A stretch of DNA of 52,103 nt, from positions 1 through 52,103 of the forward strand of contig NZ_BBQH01000043.1 of assembly GCF_018397995.1 (NCBI RefSeq). The letters run 5' to 3'. Numbering within the stretch: the stretch's first letter is position 1; each line of letters begins with the position of its first letter. Shown here piece after piece: positions 8,289-17,030 of the stretch. A program made the translations under genes and the position numbers. This DNA is from Rhizomonospora bruguierae (GTDB taxonomy: Bacteria > Actinomycetota > Actinomycetes > Mycobacteriales > Micromonosporaceae). The notes beneath the pieces were generated by a model. The model was given only the letters and a program-made list of their open reading frames with translations, made no database searches and was not told the DNA's origin.

Positions 8289-9038
8289 ATGGATCTCAAC
8301 GCGGACCTCGGCGAGGGCTTCGGCGCCTGGCGACTCGGCGACGACGAGGCGCTGCTCGACGTGGTGACCTCGGCCAACGTGGCCTGCGGCTTCCACGCCG
8401 GCGACCCGGGCACCATGCGGCGGGCGTGCCGGTGGGCGGCCGGGCGCGGGGTGGCGATCGGCGCCCAGGTCGGGTACCGCGACCTGGCCGGATTCGGCCG
8501 GCGCCGGATCGACTACGCGTTCGCCGATCTCCGCGACGACGTGCTGTACCAGCTCGCCGCGCTGGACGGCTTCTGCCGCGCGGCCGGCGTCGGCGTCGCG
8601 TACGTCAAGCCGCACGGGGCGCTCTACAACACCGCGTGCGTCGACGAGGGCCAGGCGGAGGCCGTGGTCGCCGCGATGGTTGACTACGACGCCCGCCTCC
8701 CCGTACTGACCCTGCCCGGTTCGGTCCTGGCGCGGGTGGCCGCGGAGGCCGGCCTGAGGGTGGTCGGCGAGGCGTTCGCGGACCGCGGGTACCGGAGCGA
8801 CGGCCGGCTCGTGCCGCGGACCGAGCCCGGCGCGCTCATCACGGACGGCCCGACCGTGGCGGCCCGGGCGCTGCGCATGGCGGTGGACGGGACGGTCGAG
8901 GCCGCCGACGGGACGGTGCTGCGGTGCCGCGCCGAGTCGATCTGCCTGCACGGGGATACGGCGGGGGCGGTCGTGCTGGCCAGGGCGGTCAAGGCGGCCT
9001 TGACCGGTGCCGGCGTGTCCGTGGCCCCGTTCGTCTGA
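8289..9038 (+). CDS. pxpA: 5-oxoprolinase subunit PxpA (LamB/YcsF family)
   Basis: This 249-residue protein begins MDLNADLGEGFG, the hallmark of the family. It continues with SANVACGFHAGDP, IGAQVGYRDLAGFGRR, VKPHGALYN and ESICLHGDT, which hold the conserved acidic and histidine residues. A GTG at 8280 overlapping the pxpC stop is the alternative start. I prefer the ATG because family members begin there. It completes the oxoprolinase operon. Confidence 0.93.
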   Translation: MDLNADLGEGFGAWRLGDDEALLDVVTSANVACGFHAGDPGTMRRACRWAAGRGVAIGAQVGYRDLAGFGRRRIDYAFADLRDDVLYQLAALDGFCRAAGVGVAYVKPHGALYNTACVDEGQAEAVVAAMVDYDARLPVLTLPGSVLARVAAEAGLRVVGEAFADRGYRSDGRLVPRTEPGALITDGPTVAARALRMAVDGTVEAADGTVLRCRAESICLHGDTAGAVVLARAVKAALTGAGVSVAPFV

Positions 9039-9063
9039 GCCCCCGCCCCGCCCCGCCATGGTC

Positions 9064-9118
9064 GATCTTGGAGGTGTGGTGCCCGTTTCGGTGCGATCGC
9101 CACCACAACTCCAAGATC
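9064..9118. repeat. interspersed palindrome with GATCTTGG termini, copy 1
   Basis: Arms of 18 bp (9064-9081 and 9101-9118) match at 17 positions around a 19-nt centre. The outer ends read GATCTTGGAG and CTCCAAGATC. It lies between pxpA and the GNAT gene. A second intergenic palindrome at 27742-27793 has the same GATCTTGG/CCAAGATC ends but a different interior. It could act as a terminator for pxp, though it lacks a U-tract. Confidence 0.75.
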
Positions 9119-9139
9119 GGCGGGGTCGGGCGGCTGGTT

Positions 9140-9145
9140 TAGCGT
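9140..9145 (+). promoter_or_regulatory. -10 element (TAGCGT) for a leaderless gene
   Basis: TAGCGT fits TAnnnT and ends 6 nt before the GTG at 9152. No Shine-Dalgarno is visible. Confidence 0.5.
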
Positions 9146-9151
9146 GTGGCT

Positions 9152-9895
9152 GTGATCGAGACTTCCCTCACCGACCGGGTTCGCGCCGCCCACGCGGACG
9201 CGTGGCAGGTGCACGGCGCGATCCGGGCCGGCGTCGCGGAACTGCCCGGCGTCCGGCTGATGGCCTCCGGCCTGCCGTTCGCGCAGTGGAACAGCGGCGA
9301 CGTGCACGACGTCAGCGTCGCGTCCCCCGCCGACATGATCGACTGGTACGCCGCCCTCGGCGTGCCGTGGGGTCTGCGGGTACCGGCCGGCGCGCGGTGG
9401 CCGCACGGGAGATTCCTGTTCTACAAGCGCTGCATGGGGCTGCGCCCCGAGGCATTCGCGCCCGCCCCGGAGGTACCCGGCCTCACCATCCGCCCCACCC
9501 GCCCGGAAGACCTGGACACCGCGGCCGTCATCGACGCCGTCGCATTCGGCGACTCCGTGGCGGCCACCCGCGCCTGGATGGCCCCGGAAGTCACGTCCCC
9601 CCGGTGCCGACCGCTGCTCGCCGAGCTGGACGGGATTCCGGTGGGAGTCGTCACCGCGATCCGGTCCAGCGGTTGGGCCGGCGAGGCGGTGGGCATCTTC
9701 GGCGTCGGTGTCCTCGCCGAGTACCGCCGGCGCGGGATCGGAGCGGCCCTGACCGGCGCCGCCTGCGCCTGGGGCTTCGAGACGGGCGCCACCCTGGCCC
9801 ACCTCAACCCCGACACCGAGAACGCCGGCCGCCTCTACACCCGCCTCGGCTTCACCGAGACCGGCGGCTTCGACATCTACATCGACCTGGCCTGA
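9152..9895 (+). CDS. GNAT family N-acetyltransferase
   Basis: This protein of about 247 residues has a C-terminal GNAT domain (roughly residues 110-247). Its acetyl-CoA loop reads GVGVLAEYRRRGIGAALTG (R-x-x-G-x-G type), followed by LNPDTENAGRLYTRLGF, the usual end of the fold. The N-terminal 110 residues look like a degenerate second GNAT half. The substrate is unknown. GTGs at 9146 and 9152 are both in frame. The second lies 6 nt after a TAnnnT element and is preferred as a leaderless start. Confidence 0.85.
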   Translation: MIETSLTDRVRAAHADAWQVHGAIRAGVAELPGVRLMASGLPFAQWNSGDVHDVSVASPADMIDWYAALGVPWGLRVPAGARWPHGRFLFYKRCMGLRPEAFAPAPEVPGLTIRPTRPEDLDTAAVIDAVAFGDSVAATRAWMAPEVTSPRCRPLLAELDGIPVGVVTAIRSSGWAGEAVGIFGVGVLAEYRRRGIGAALTGAACAWGFETGATLAHLNPDTENAGRLYTRLGFTETGGFDIYIDLA

Positions 9896-9922
9896 AGATC
9901 GCGCGTGGGCGGAGGGTGGGGT

Positions 9923-11761
9923 TCAGCGGTCGAGGCCGCGGAGGATGAGCGGGAGGCGGGCGGCGCCGTCCGGCCTGACGCGGACCGGGACGCCCCAGTC
10001 CTGGCGGGTGAGGTGACAGGCGGCGTGCTCGACGTCGGCGTCGCAGGTGGCGGCCTGCGCCACGACCTGGAGCACCCCGCCCTCGACCGCGCCGTTCAGC
10101 ACCAGCCGGCGGGTCAGGTCCGTCGTGCTGCCGGACCCGTCGAGCAGCAGTTCCGGCGGGGACGCCGAGACCTCCAGCCGGGTGGACGGGCCGAACGACT
10201 CGTCGAGCTTCTGGCCGGGCGCCGGGGTGAAGATGACCTCCAGGCTCACCTCGCCGGGTGCCACGTCGGTGGGCGGGCGCTCGGTGCGGTGACGATCCCC
10301 GTCCACGACCGATTCGCCGAGGGCGCCCGGCGCCAGCCGGACCAGTCGATGCGCCGCCGACTCGACCACGACGACCGTGCCGTCCGCGGTCAACGCCACG
10401 TCGCTGGGCTCGGCGAGCCCGCTCTCCACGGTGGACACCTGCTCCTTCGCCGGGTCGAACCGGCGGACCGCCCCGTTGTACGTGTCCGCCACCAGCACCG
10501 ACCCGTCGGGCAGCGCGCACACGCCCAGGGGGTGCTGGAGCAGCGCCTGGGCGGCGGGCCCGTCCACGTGCCCGAAGTCGAACAGCCCCTGACCGACGGC
10601 GGTGTGCAGGGCGCCGTCCTCGATCCAGCGCAGTGCCGACGTCTCGCTGTCCGCGACCCACAGCCGGCGCCCGTCGACGCCGGTCGACAGCCCGGACGGC
10701 TGAGCCATCCACACGTCCGGCAGCGGGCCGTCGCGCAGGGCCTCCACGGTGGTGCCGGCGTACACGCCGATCGTGCGCCTGATCGGGTCGAACCACCACA
10801 ACTGGTGGATACCGGCCATCGCGATGATCACGCGGTCGTCGTACCAGGCCAGATCCCAGGGGGACGACAGGTCGGCGGCCCGCGCGTCGTGGGCGTGCGC
10901 GTCGACGGTCGACCGCCACGGGCGCCCGGTGCCGGCGACCGTGGTCACTTCGCCGGTGGCCAGGCGCACCCCGCGCAGCAGGTGGTTGACCGTGTCGGCG
11001 ACGACCAGGTCGTACCCGGCCACCCCGGCGACCTGCGGCGGCAGCGGGCACAGCCCCTGCGGCTCGCTGAACTGGGCCGCCTCGGCGCTCCCGTCCGCCC
11101 GGCCACGGGTACCGGAGCCGATGCGTCGCACGGGGGTCTCCGCGTCCGCCGACAGTTCCACGATCGCGTGCCGGGCCGAATCCGACACCAGGAACCCGCC
11201 GCCCGGCAGCGCCACGGCCTTGCCCGGGAACCGCAGCGCCGTGGCCGGCTCGGCGGGCGGCACGTACGGCCCGCCGCCCCGGTGCAGCGTGCCCCTCGCC
11301 TCATGGGTGGCGATCAACTCGTCGAGCAGCCGGGCCAGCCCCTCGGCGTGCCCCTCGCCGGCCATCGACGCCACCACGTACCCCTCTGGGTCGATCACGG
11401 ACAGCGTCGGCCAGGCCCTCGCCGCGTACTGGTTCCACATGCGCATCTCGGGGTCGTCCAGCACCGGATGCGTGACCCCGTACCGTTCGACCGCCGCCGC
11501 CAGCGCCGTCGCGTCCCGCTCGTGCTCGAACTTCGGCGAGTGCACGCCGATCACGACCAGCACGTCGCCGTACCGGTCCTCCAGCGGGCGCAACTCGTCC
11601 AGCACGTGCAGGCAGTTGACGCAGCAGAAGGTCCAGAAATCGAGCAAAACGATCTTGCCGCGCAGGTCGGCCAGCGTCAGCTCCCGCCCGCCGGTGTTGA
11701 GCCAACCGCGCCCCCGCAGTTCCGGAGCGCGGACGCGGGCGGTCGGACGAGGCGCAGTCAT
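9923..11761 (-). CDS. NHLRC2-like protein: thioredoxin domain plus NHL propeller
   Basis: This 612-residue protein has a thioredoxin/TlpA-like domain (about 1-165) with the unusual active site FCCVNC (Cys 46, 47 and 50). NHL beta-propeller repeats (about 180-500) follow, with recurrent LVVADTVNHLLR, LWVADSETSALRW and VLVADTYNGAVRRFDP elements. A C-terminal beta-rich segment completes it. The order matches animal NHLRC2, which carries CCINC. No signal peptide is seen, so it is probably cytoplasmic. The biochemical role is unestablished; thiol redox coupled to ligand binding is a guess. The ATG at 11761 is chosen because the thioredoxin homology begins directly after it. Confidence 0.88.
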   Translation of the reverse strand: MTAPRPTARVRAPELRGRGWLNTGGRELTLADLRGKIVLLDFWTFCCVNCLHVLDELRPLEDRYGDVLVVIGVHSPKFEHERDATALAAAVERYGVTHPVLDDPEMRMWNQYAARAWPTLSVIDPEGYVVASMAGEGHAEGLARLLDELIATHEARGTLHRGGGPYVPPAEPATALRFPGKAVALPGGGFLVSDSARHAIVELSADAETPVRRIGSGTRGRADGSAEAAQFSEPQGLCPLPPQVAGVAGYDLVVADTVNHLLRGVRLATGEVTTVAGTGRPWRSTVDAHAHDARAADLSSPWDLAWYDDRVIIAMAGIHQLWWFDPIRRTIGVYAGTTVEALRDGPLPDVWMAQPSGLSTGVDGRRLWVADSETSALRWIEDGALHTAVGQGLFDFGHVDGPAAQALLQHPLGVCALPDGSVLVADTYNGAVRRFDPAKEQVSTVESGLAEPSDVALTADGTVVVVESAAHRLVRLAPGALGESVVDGDRHRTERPPTDVAPGEVSLEVIFTPAPGQKLDESFGPSTRLEVSASPPELLLDGSGSTTDLTRRLVLNGAVEGGVLQVVAQAATCDADVEHAACHLTRQDWGVPVRVRPDGAARLPLILRGLDR

Positions 11762-11804
11762 GCGTCCCATCCTGCCGGATGACGCCGTTGGCGCCCGCGA
11801 CCGG

Positions 11805-13160
11805 CTACACCCGGACCGGCTCGCCCTCGGCGTCGGTCGGTTCGCCCGCGCGGGCGTCTGTGTCACCGGCGCCGGCGTGCCCGCTGTCCTCCGCCGTGGT
11901 ACCAGCCGCCGGCACGCGGCCGTCCTGTTCCGGGGTGAGCAGGCGGTGCAGGCTGAGCGCGAGCAGCGTGGCGAGCAGGGACCCGCCGACCACGAGCGCC
12001 ACCCACAGGCCGCTCCGGCCCGCGCCGATCAGCGGGCCCGCGGTCACCGGACCCACCACGCCGCTGACGCCTAAGATCATCGAGCTGACGGCGTTGTACC
12101 GGCCGCGCAACTCGTCGGTGGCGAGCCCGTTGACCAGGGCCGGGAAGACCGGGGAGAGCAGCGTCTCGCCGATCGCGAAAATGGCGGAGCACAGGATGAC
12201 GCCGCCCGCGGACAGCACCGCGCTGGAGCCGTCGATCACGCCCGAGGCGCCCAGCACCAGCCAGGACGCCGCGAAGATGCCGCCGACCATGGCCAGCGCG
12301 CGGGTGCGACTGCGCCCCTCGAGGCTGCGGATCACCAGGAGTTGGGCCACCACGATGGTCACGGTGTTCGCCGCCAGCGCCCAGGCGACGATCCTCGGGC
12401 TCACGCCCACCACCCGGGTCGCGAACGCCGCGAAGCCGACCTCGATCTGCGCGTACCCGCAGGTGGTGAGCACCAGGCCGAAGATCACGAGGCGGCGGAA
12501 CTGGCGGTGTCGCAGGACCGTGAGATAGCCGCCGCGCCCGTGGCCCGCTGCGGCCCCGCCGGACGCGCCCGCCGCGATCCGGCGGCCGACCGCGGGCATG
12601 CTCATCAGGATCAGCGCCGGGGCGAGGTAGGTGCACGCGTCCAGCAGGTAGATGAGCTGGAAGGTGCCCGGGCGGGCCACGTCCACGACCGCGCCGGAGA
12701 TCACGCCGCCGGTGCCGATACCCAGGTTGAGCAGGGCGAACTGGAGCCCGAAGACGCGCTGGCGCTCCCCCTCGCCGGTGAGGGAGGCGAGGATCGTGGC
12801 CTGCCCGGACCACAGTGCCGAGGCACCCGCCGCCGCCACCGTGAGCACCGCGAACAGCGCGAGCGGGCGCTCCGCCAGGGCCAGCGAGCCGGTGCCGGCC
12901 GCCTCGATCAGGAAGCAGGGCAGCACGATCCGCCGGGCGCCGTACCGGTCGATCAGCGTGCCGCCGATCGGGGACAGCGCCAGCGTCACCACCCCGAACC
13001 AGCCGATGGCCACGCCGGCCAGGCCGTCGGAGAGGCCGCGCACGTTGGTCAGGTAGATGAACAGGAACGGGAGCGTCAGCCCCCGCCCGATAGCGGACAG
13101 TAGCGTGCCGACCAGCAGACGACGGGCTTCGGGGCGGCTGGGCAACACTGCGCGCAACAT
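11805..13160 (-). CDS. MFS transporter
   Basis: This 451-residue protein has about 12 membrane helices and the MFS signature between helices 2 and 3 (SPIGGTLIDRYGARR). It has a charged cytoplasmic linker near the middle and an acidic, Ala/Gly/Glu-rich tail of about 50 residues. It belongs to the drug/multi-substrate exporter type. The substrate cannot be read from sequence. It is co-oriented with the NHLRC2-like gene, 43 nt upstream of it, and may be co-transcribed. Confidence 0.9.
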   Translation of the reverse strand: MLRAVLPSRPEARRLLVGTLLSAIGRGLTLPFLFIYLTNVRGLSDGLAGVAIGWFGVVTLALSPIGGTLIDRYGARRIVLPCFLIEAAGTGSLALAERPLALFAVLTVAAAGASALWSGQATILASLTGEGERQRVFGLQFALLNLGIGTGGVISGAVVDVARPGTFQLIYLLDACTYLAPALILMSMPAVGRRIAAGASGGAAAGHGRGGYLTVLRHRQFRRLVIFGLVLTTCGYAQIEVGFAAFATRVVGVSPRIVAWALAANTVTIVVAQLLVIRSLEGRSRTRALAMVGGIFAASWLVLGASGVIDGSSAVLSAGGVILCSAIFAIGETLLSPVFPALVNGLATDELRGRYNAVSSMILGVSGVVGPVTAGPLIGAGRSGLWVALVVGGSLLATLLALSLHRLLTPEQDGRVPAAGTTAEDSGHAGAGDTDARAGEPTDAEGEPVRV

Positions 13161-13229
13161 GGGCGAAGCATTGCCGCGGGGTACGACAGTTCGCGACCGA
13201 ATGTGCTCAGGCCGGCGCTGTGTGCCCGG

Positions 13230-16200
13230 TCACTTCCCGGCCGGGTTCAGGCACAGCACCTGCTCGCGACCCTTGCTCGCGGGCACGATCACGTGCGGCT
13301 GGGTGGGATCGGCGCACTGGTTCACCTGGTCCACCTTCTGCACGATCGTGAACGCCCCGGACTCGCCGCAGTCGGCCTTCACCGCCTGGTCGCCCGCCTT
13401 GCGGACGCAGGAGTTCACGTCGAAGGTGGGCGTGCCGGGCCGGGTCGCGACCCAGGTGATCCCGAACGCCACGACCAGCAGCAGCGCGGCGGCGCCCACG
13501 ATACCGAGGATCGCCAGCGGCAGCCGTACGTTCTTCGGCGGGGGCGTCGGGTCCGGGCTCGGTTGGGCGCTGGTGGGCGCCCCGGTGGTGAAGGCGTTGA
13601 AGCGCTCCTGCTCGGCCGCGTCCGGCGCTGCCGTACGTGCCGCCCCGTACGTGCCGCCGCCCGCCGCTGGCGACGGGGAGGCGGGTGCGGCGGCTCCGTA
13701 CATGCCACCGGCCACCGGCGATGGAGGGGAGGCCGGTGCGGCAGCTCCGTACATGGCGCCGGCAGCCGGCGACGGAGTGGAGCCGGGTGCTCCGTACATG
13801 GCGCCGGCGGCGGGTGACGGAGAGGAGGCTGGCGCGGCCGCTCCATACATGCCACCGGGTGGCGAGGGCGTGGCGGGTGCGGCGGGTGCGGCGGCTCCGT
13901 ACCTGCCACCGGTGGCGGGCTGCCCTTCCGGTCGTACACCGACCTGGACCTGCGTGTAGCCCGGCGGGGCGGAATTCTGCGGCGGCGCGCCGTAGATGCT
14001 GGGCGCGCCGTCGTCGGGCGGCACGGCCGCGGAGCGGCCGTAGACGCGGGGCTCCGCGGGCCCCGACGCGGTCGGGACGGGCTGGTCCGGCGGCGGGGTG
14101 ACCCGGTTGACCACCGGGACGCTCGCGGACGCGGCGACTGCCCGGCCGGTCGCGCGCGGGGGCGTGCCGGTGGCGCCCGCGGCACCGTTCGGGGCCGCGC
14201 CGCCCGCGGGCTGACCCGGCGTCGGGGCTGCCTGCGGGTCGTACCCCGGGGCCGGCACGCCGTAGGTGCCGGTGGTCGGCGGTGTGGTGTCTCCGCCGGG
14301 CACGCTCACGCCGGCCGGCGCGGTGCCATACCCGCCAGGGATCTGCGGCGGCGTGTTCGCGGGCCCACTGGCGCCCTCGGTCGCGGTGCCGGAAAGGGCC
14401 GAGCCGTAGGCGTCGACGGCCCGCACGCTGGCACCCTGGGGCGCGGCGGGAGCGGAGTCGTACGTGCTCGACCCATAGGCGGCGGGAACGTAGGTGCCGG
14501 CGCTCGGCACGGCGCCGTACGCGGCACCGCCCGCCGCCGCGTCGCTGGCCGGAGGGGCGCTCGACGTGGCGAAGCCGTAGACACCGCCCGGGTCGCTGCC
14601 GGGAGGGGCGCTCGGCGTGGCGAAGCCGTAGACACCGGCCGGGTCGTGGGCGCCCGGCGCCGGGCTGTTGGAGCTTGGGACGCCGGCCGGCGGGCTCCAA
14701 GGAATACCGGGTACCGCCGTGCTGCCCGCCGCCGCACCTGACGTCGGAGCGCCTGATGTGGGCGCGCCGGACGTCGGGGCGCCGGCAGACGGGAAGCCGG
14801 TGTCGGGTGCGCCGGATACCGGCCCGCCCGAGGGCGTGGAGAAGTCCGTGCCGGGGCCGCCGGACGTGGGGGCGCCCGCCGTGAAGGCGCCGGACGAGGA
14901 GAAGTCGGAAGGGGTGCCCGGGGTGGAGCAGGTCGGGGTACCGGAACTCTGGCCGTAGGCACCGGGACCGCCCGAGGTCGGAACGCCCGTGGGTGAGCCG
15001 TAGGTCGCCTGCCCCGCCTCCGCGCTGTCGTAGCCGGCGCCGTAGCCGCTCTCCGCGGCGCCGTAGCCGCTCCCCGAGGAGGCGTGGCTGCCCGACGAGG
15101 TGCCGTAAGCGCCCTCGGCCGTGCCGTAGGTACCGTCGGCCGTGCCGTAGCCGGCCACCGCCGACGGGTCGGCCGGCGATGAGGAAGTCGCTGGCGACGA
15201 GAAGTCGGTTGACGACGAGGCGCCGGCCGAGGACGAGCCGGCAGACGACGAAGAGTCGGCGGGGTACGAAGAGCCGGCTGGTGAGGAGCCGAAGCCACCG
15301 GACTGGGCGTCGTTCGCCGGCCAGGCGTTCGGCTCCCCGGACGCGTGGTACGAACCGGCAGCCCACCCCGTCGACTCGCCACCGGTCTGAGCCGCGCCAC
15401 CCGCCTCCGCGTAGGGGCCGCCACTCGCGCCCGACGTGGGCGCCCCCGCCGGGGAGCCGAAAGCGCCCGACGTGGATGCCGCCGCCGGGGAGCCGAAAGC
15501 GCCCGACGTGGATGCCGCCGCCGGGGAGCCGAATGCGCCGGACGTCGGCGTAGCGGCCGGTGAGCCGAATGCGCCGGACGGCTCCGGGGCGGGCGCCCAC
15601 CCGACGCCGGCCGACTCCTCCGCCGGTGCGCCCCACTGAAGCTCGGCGCTCGACCGATCGGCGCTCGACGCCGTTACGCTCGATGGCTCAACGCTCGACC
15701 GGGGAGCGGGAATCTGCGCGGATGACGTGGACGAAGCCGGCGTGAAGCCGGGGAACGAGGTGGTGTTCTCGAGGTTGGGGATGGGCGGGACCGCCGGGAT
15801 TCCCGTGCGAGTGCCCGTGCCGGACCCGCTACTGTCCGCGAACCCCGACGTGGACTCCGCCGGCGAGGCGACGGAGGCGCGGGCGTACCCGGGGGGCGGC
15901 TCGTACGGCGCGCGCGGCTGGGGGAGCGGGGGGGCCGCGGAGCCACCCTCCTCATAGGAGCTTCCGGAGCCGCCGTAGGTGCTGCTGGACGGTGGTTCCT
16001 GTGTCGGTATGGCCGGCGCGGAGTAGGCGGCCGGTGGCGGTGGGTAGGCGGCTGGCGGCGACGCCGGGTCGGTACCCAGGGAGCCGGAGGCCGACGCGCC
16101 GGCACCCGAGCCGAAGTCGTACTCCCCGGGCTCGGACAGACCGAACACACCGGATGACGCGTACGCCGGGCGCTCGCCGGGCTCCGAGGGAAAGCCGGGC

Positions 16201-16307
16201 TCCGGGGGGAAATCGGAGCCGTAGGCGACGGGAGCGCCGTGGACGGGTCCGTTCGGGGCTGTACCGTCCGCCTCGCGGCCGTCCGGGCGCCGGCTATCGG
16301 ACGTCAT
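13230..16307 (-). CDS. large Ser/Ala/Gly/Pro-rich membrane protein with LppU-like C-terminal domain
   Basis: This protein of 1025 residues starts at the ATG after AAAGGAG (6-nt spacing). Residues 1-925 are low complexity, without Trp-rich or globular blocks. They contain a four-copy 12-residue repeat of the type GAFGSPAAASTS and several MYGAAAPASP-type repeats. One membrane helix follows (about 929-955), then a 70-residue extracytoplasmic domain with four cysteines (967, 980, 998, 1019) that probably form two disulfides. The tail resembles the LppU/SCO3897 domain found at the end of actinobacterial cell-envelope proteins. The disordered region should be cytoplasmic and the cysteine domain outside. 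Function unknown. Confidence 0.82.
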   Translation of the reverse strand: MTSDSRRPDGREADGTAPNGPVHGAPVAYGSDFPPEPGFPSEPGERPAYASSGVFGLSEPGEYDFGSGAGASASGSLGTDPASPPAAYPPPPAAYSAPAIPTQEPPSSSTYGGSGSSYEEGGSAAPPLPQPRAPYEPPPGYARASVASPAESTSGFADSSGSGTGTRTGIPAVPPIPNLENTTSFPGFTPASSTSSAQIPAPRSSVEPSSVTASSADRSSAELQWGAPAEESAGVGWAPAPEPSGAFGSPAATPTSGAFGSPAAASTSGAFGSPAAASTSGAFGSPAGAPTSGASGGPYAEAGGAAQTGGESTGWAAGSYHASGEPNAWPANDAQSGGFGSSPAGSSYPADSSSSAGSSSAGASSSTDFSSPATSSSPADPSAVAGYGTADGTYGTAEGAYGTSSGSHASSGSGYGAAESGYGAGYDSAEAGQATYGSPTGVPTSGGPGAYGQSSGTPTCSTPGTPSDFSSSGAFTAGAPTSGGPGTDFSTPSGGPVSGAPDTGFPSAGAPTSGAPTSGAPTSGAAAGSTAVPGIPWSPPAGVPSSNSPAPGAHDPAGVYGFATPSAPPGSDPGGVYGFATSSAPPASDAAAGGAAYGAVPSAGTYVPAAYGSSTYDSAPAAPQGASVRAVDAYGSALSGTATEGASGPANTPPQIPGGYGTAPAGVSVPGGDTTPPTTGTYGVPAPGYDPQAAPTPGQPAGGAAPNGAAGATGTPPRATGRAVAASASVPVVNRVTPPPDQPVPTASGPAEPRVYGRSAAVPPDDGAPSIYGAPPQNSAPPGYTQVQVGVRPEGQPATGGRYGAAAPAAPATPSPPGGMYGAAAPASSPSPAAGAMYGAPGSTPSPAAGAMYGAAAPASPPSPVAGGMYGAAAPASPSPAAGGGTYGAARTAAPDAAEQERFNAFTTGAPTSAQPSPDPTPPPKNVRLPLAILGIVGAAALLLVVAFGITWVATRPGTPTFDVNSCVRKAGDQAVKADCGESGAFTIVQKVDQVNQCADPTQPHVIVPASKGREQVLCLNPAGK
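15433..15576. repeat. four tandem 36-bp coding repeats
   Basis: Units at 15433-15468, 15469-15504, 15505-15540 and 15541-15576 encode the 12-residue motif of the disordered region. The middle two are nearly identical, pointing to recent expansion. Confidence 0.8.
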
Positions 16308-16675
16308 CTTGTGCTCCTTTGTCACCTCGTCGACTCCGGCGACGACCCGGTGGGCCGCGGAGGCGGCGACCCGGTGGGCCGCGGCGGCGCGGGGGCTGCG
16401 CCGGCCGGGGGCCGTGGTAGTCCGCCGCCCCTGCGGGTGCGACCCGGTGGCCGGTGATGCGCACCGAGGGATGACGACCGTGCCCAACCGTACCGGTCCG
16501 GACCCGGACCCGGTACTCCGGACTCCGCGCCGCACGGTCAGAACCGTGCCAACTGGACGGTGGTTGCGGGCGCGGATCCAGCGTGGGCGGCAAAGCAACG
16601 ACCCGGCGGGGTCAGTACCCGCCGGGTCGATGGGAGGGGGTGCGCTTCGAGTCGCCGGCGCCGGCGTGGCCGGAA
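16308..16675. other. intergenic region between two minus-strand genes
   Basis: The region holds the terminator of the 48-residue gene (16599-16629), a 24-bp tandem duplication (16343-16366 and 16367-16390, two mismatches) and the leader of the large membrane-protein gene. I see no convincing promoter hexamers and no further gene. Confidence 0.5.
16599..16629 (-). terminator. terminator of the 48-residue gene
   Basis: CGACCCGGCGGG and CCCGCCGGGTCG form a perfect 12-bp stem with a 7-nt loop. It starts 47 nt past the stop on the minus strand and is followed by a modest T-rich stretch (TTGCTTTG). Confidence 0.75.
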
Positions 16676-16822
16676 TCAGAAGCGCGGGATGTAGTAGCGG
16701 TCCGCGATGGACAGGATCTCCTCGCGGAGGGCCGGCGTGTTGGCCGAGTTCAGGGCGCGCTCGATGGCGCGGGTGCGGCGGGCGGCCTCGCGGCGACTGC
16801 GGTAGCGGTTCAGCATGTTCAT
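16676..16822 (-). CDS. 48-residue basic microprotein
   Basis: The peptide starts MNMLNRYRSRREAARRTRAI, continues as a predicted helix with alternating Arg and Ala, and ends with a short IADRYYIPRF tail. A GGGGG stretch lies 8 nt upstream. An in-frame ATG at 16816 is also possible. A perfect 12-bp terminator downstream shows it is a separate transcription unit. Codon bias is that of a real gene. The family is not recognised; RNA or protein binding by the basic helix is conceivable. Confidence 0.7.
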   Translation of the reverse strand: MNMLNRYRSRREAARRTRAIERALNSANTPALREEILSIADRYYIPRF

Positions 16823-16965
16823 TGTTCATCCCCCGGATGCCAGAGTGGTTCGATGACTATTGAACCACCCGACCCGCGCCGCGGACAAAAGATTCGACGG
16901 TGATGTCCGACACCAGCCGAAGAATCTAAGGTCAGCGCCGGCCTCAATGGGGTCATGAAACGGCT

Positions 16966-17010
16966 GCGGCCGGCGCTCCAGCGGGTCTTGCACCGCCGGG
17001 CGCCGGCCGC
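16966..17010 (-). terminator. terminator of the bkd operon
   Basis: GCGGCCGGCGC (16966-16976) and GCGCCGGCCGC (17000-17010) are perfect 11-bp arms with a 23-nt loop that itself can pair. It lies 21 nt past the E2 stop. Confidence 0.65.
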
Positions 17011-17030
17011 GGGCCGGGCTGGTTGAGGGG

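Noticed and set aside
9064-9118. Simple intrinsic terminator after pxpA as the only explanation
   Set aside because: The same ends recur at 27742-27793, upstream of genes on both sides, so a repeat element explains both better.
15433-15576. CRISPR-like array
   Set aside because: The 36-bp units are adjacent with no spacers and lie in frame inside a coding sequence.
16308-16829. Extension of the large low-complexity protein to an ATG at 16829
   Set aside because: It would cross the 48-residue gene and its terminator. A good Shine-Dalgarno and the change in composition put the start at 16307.
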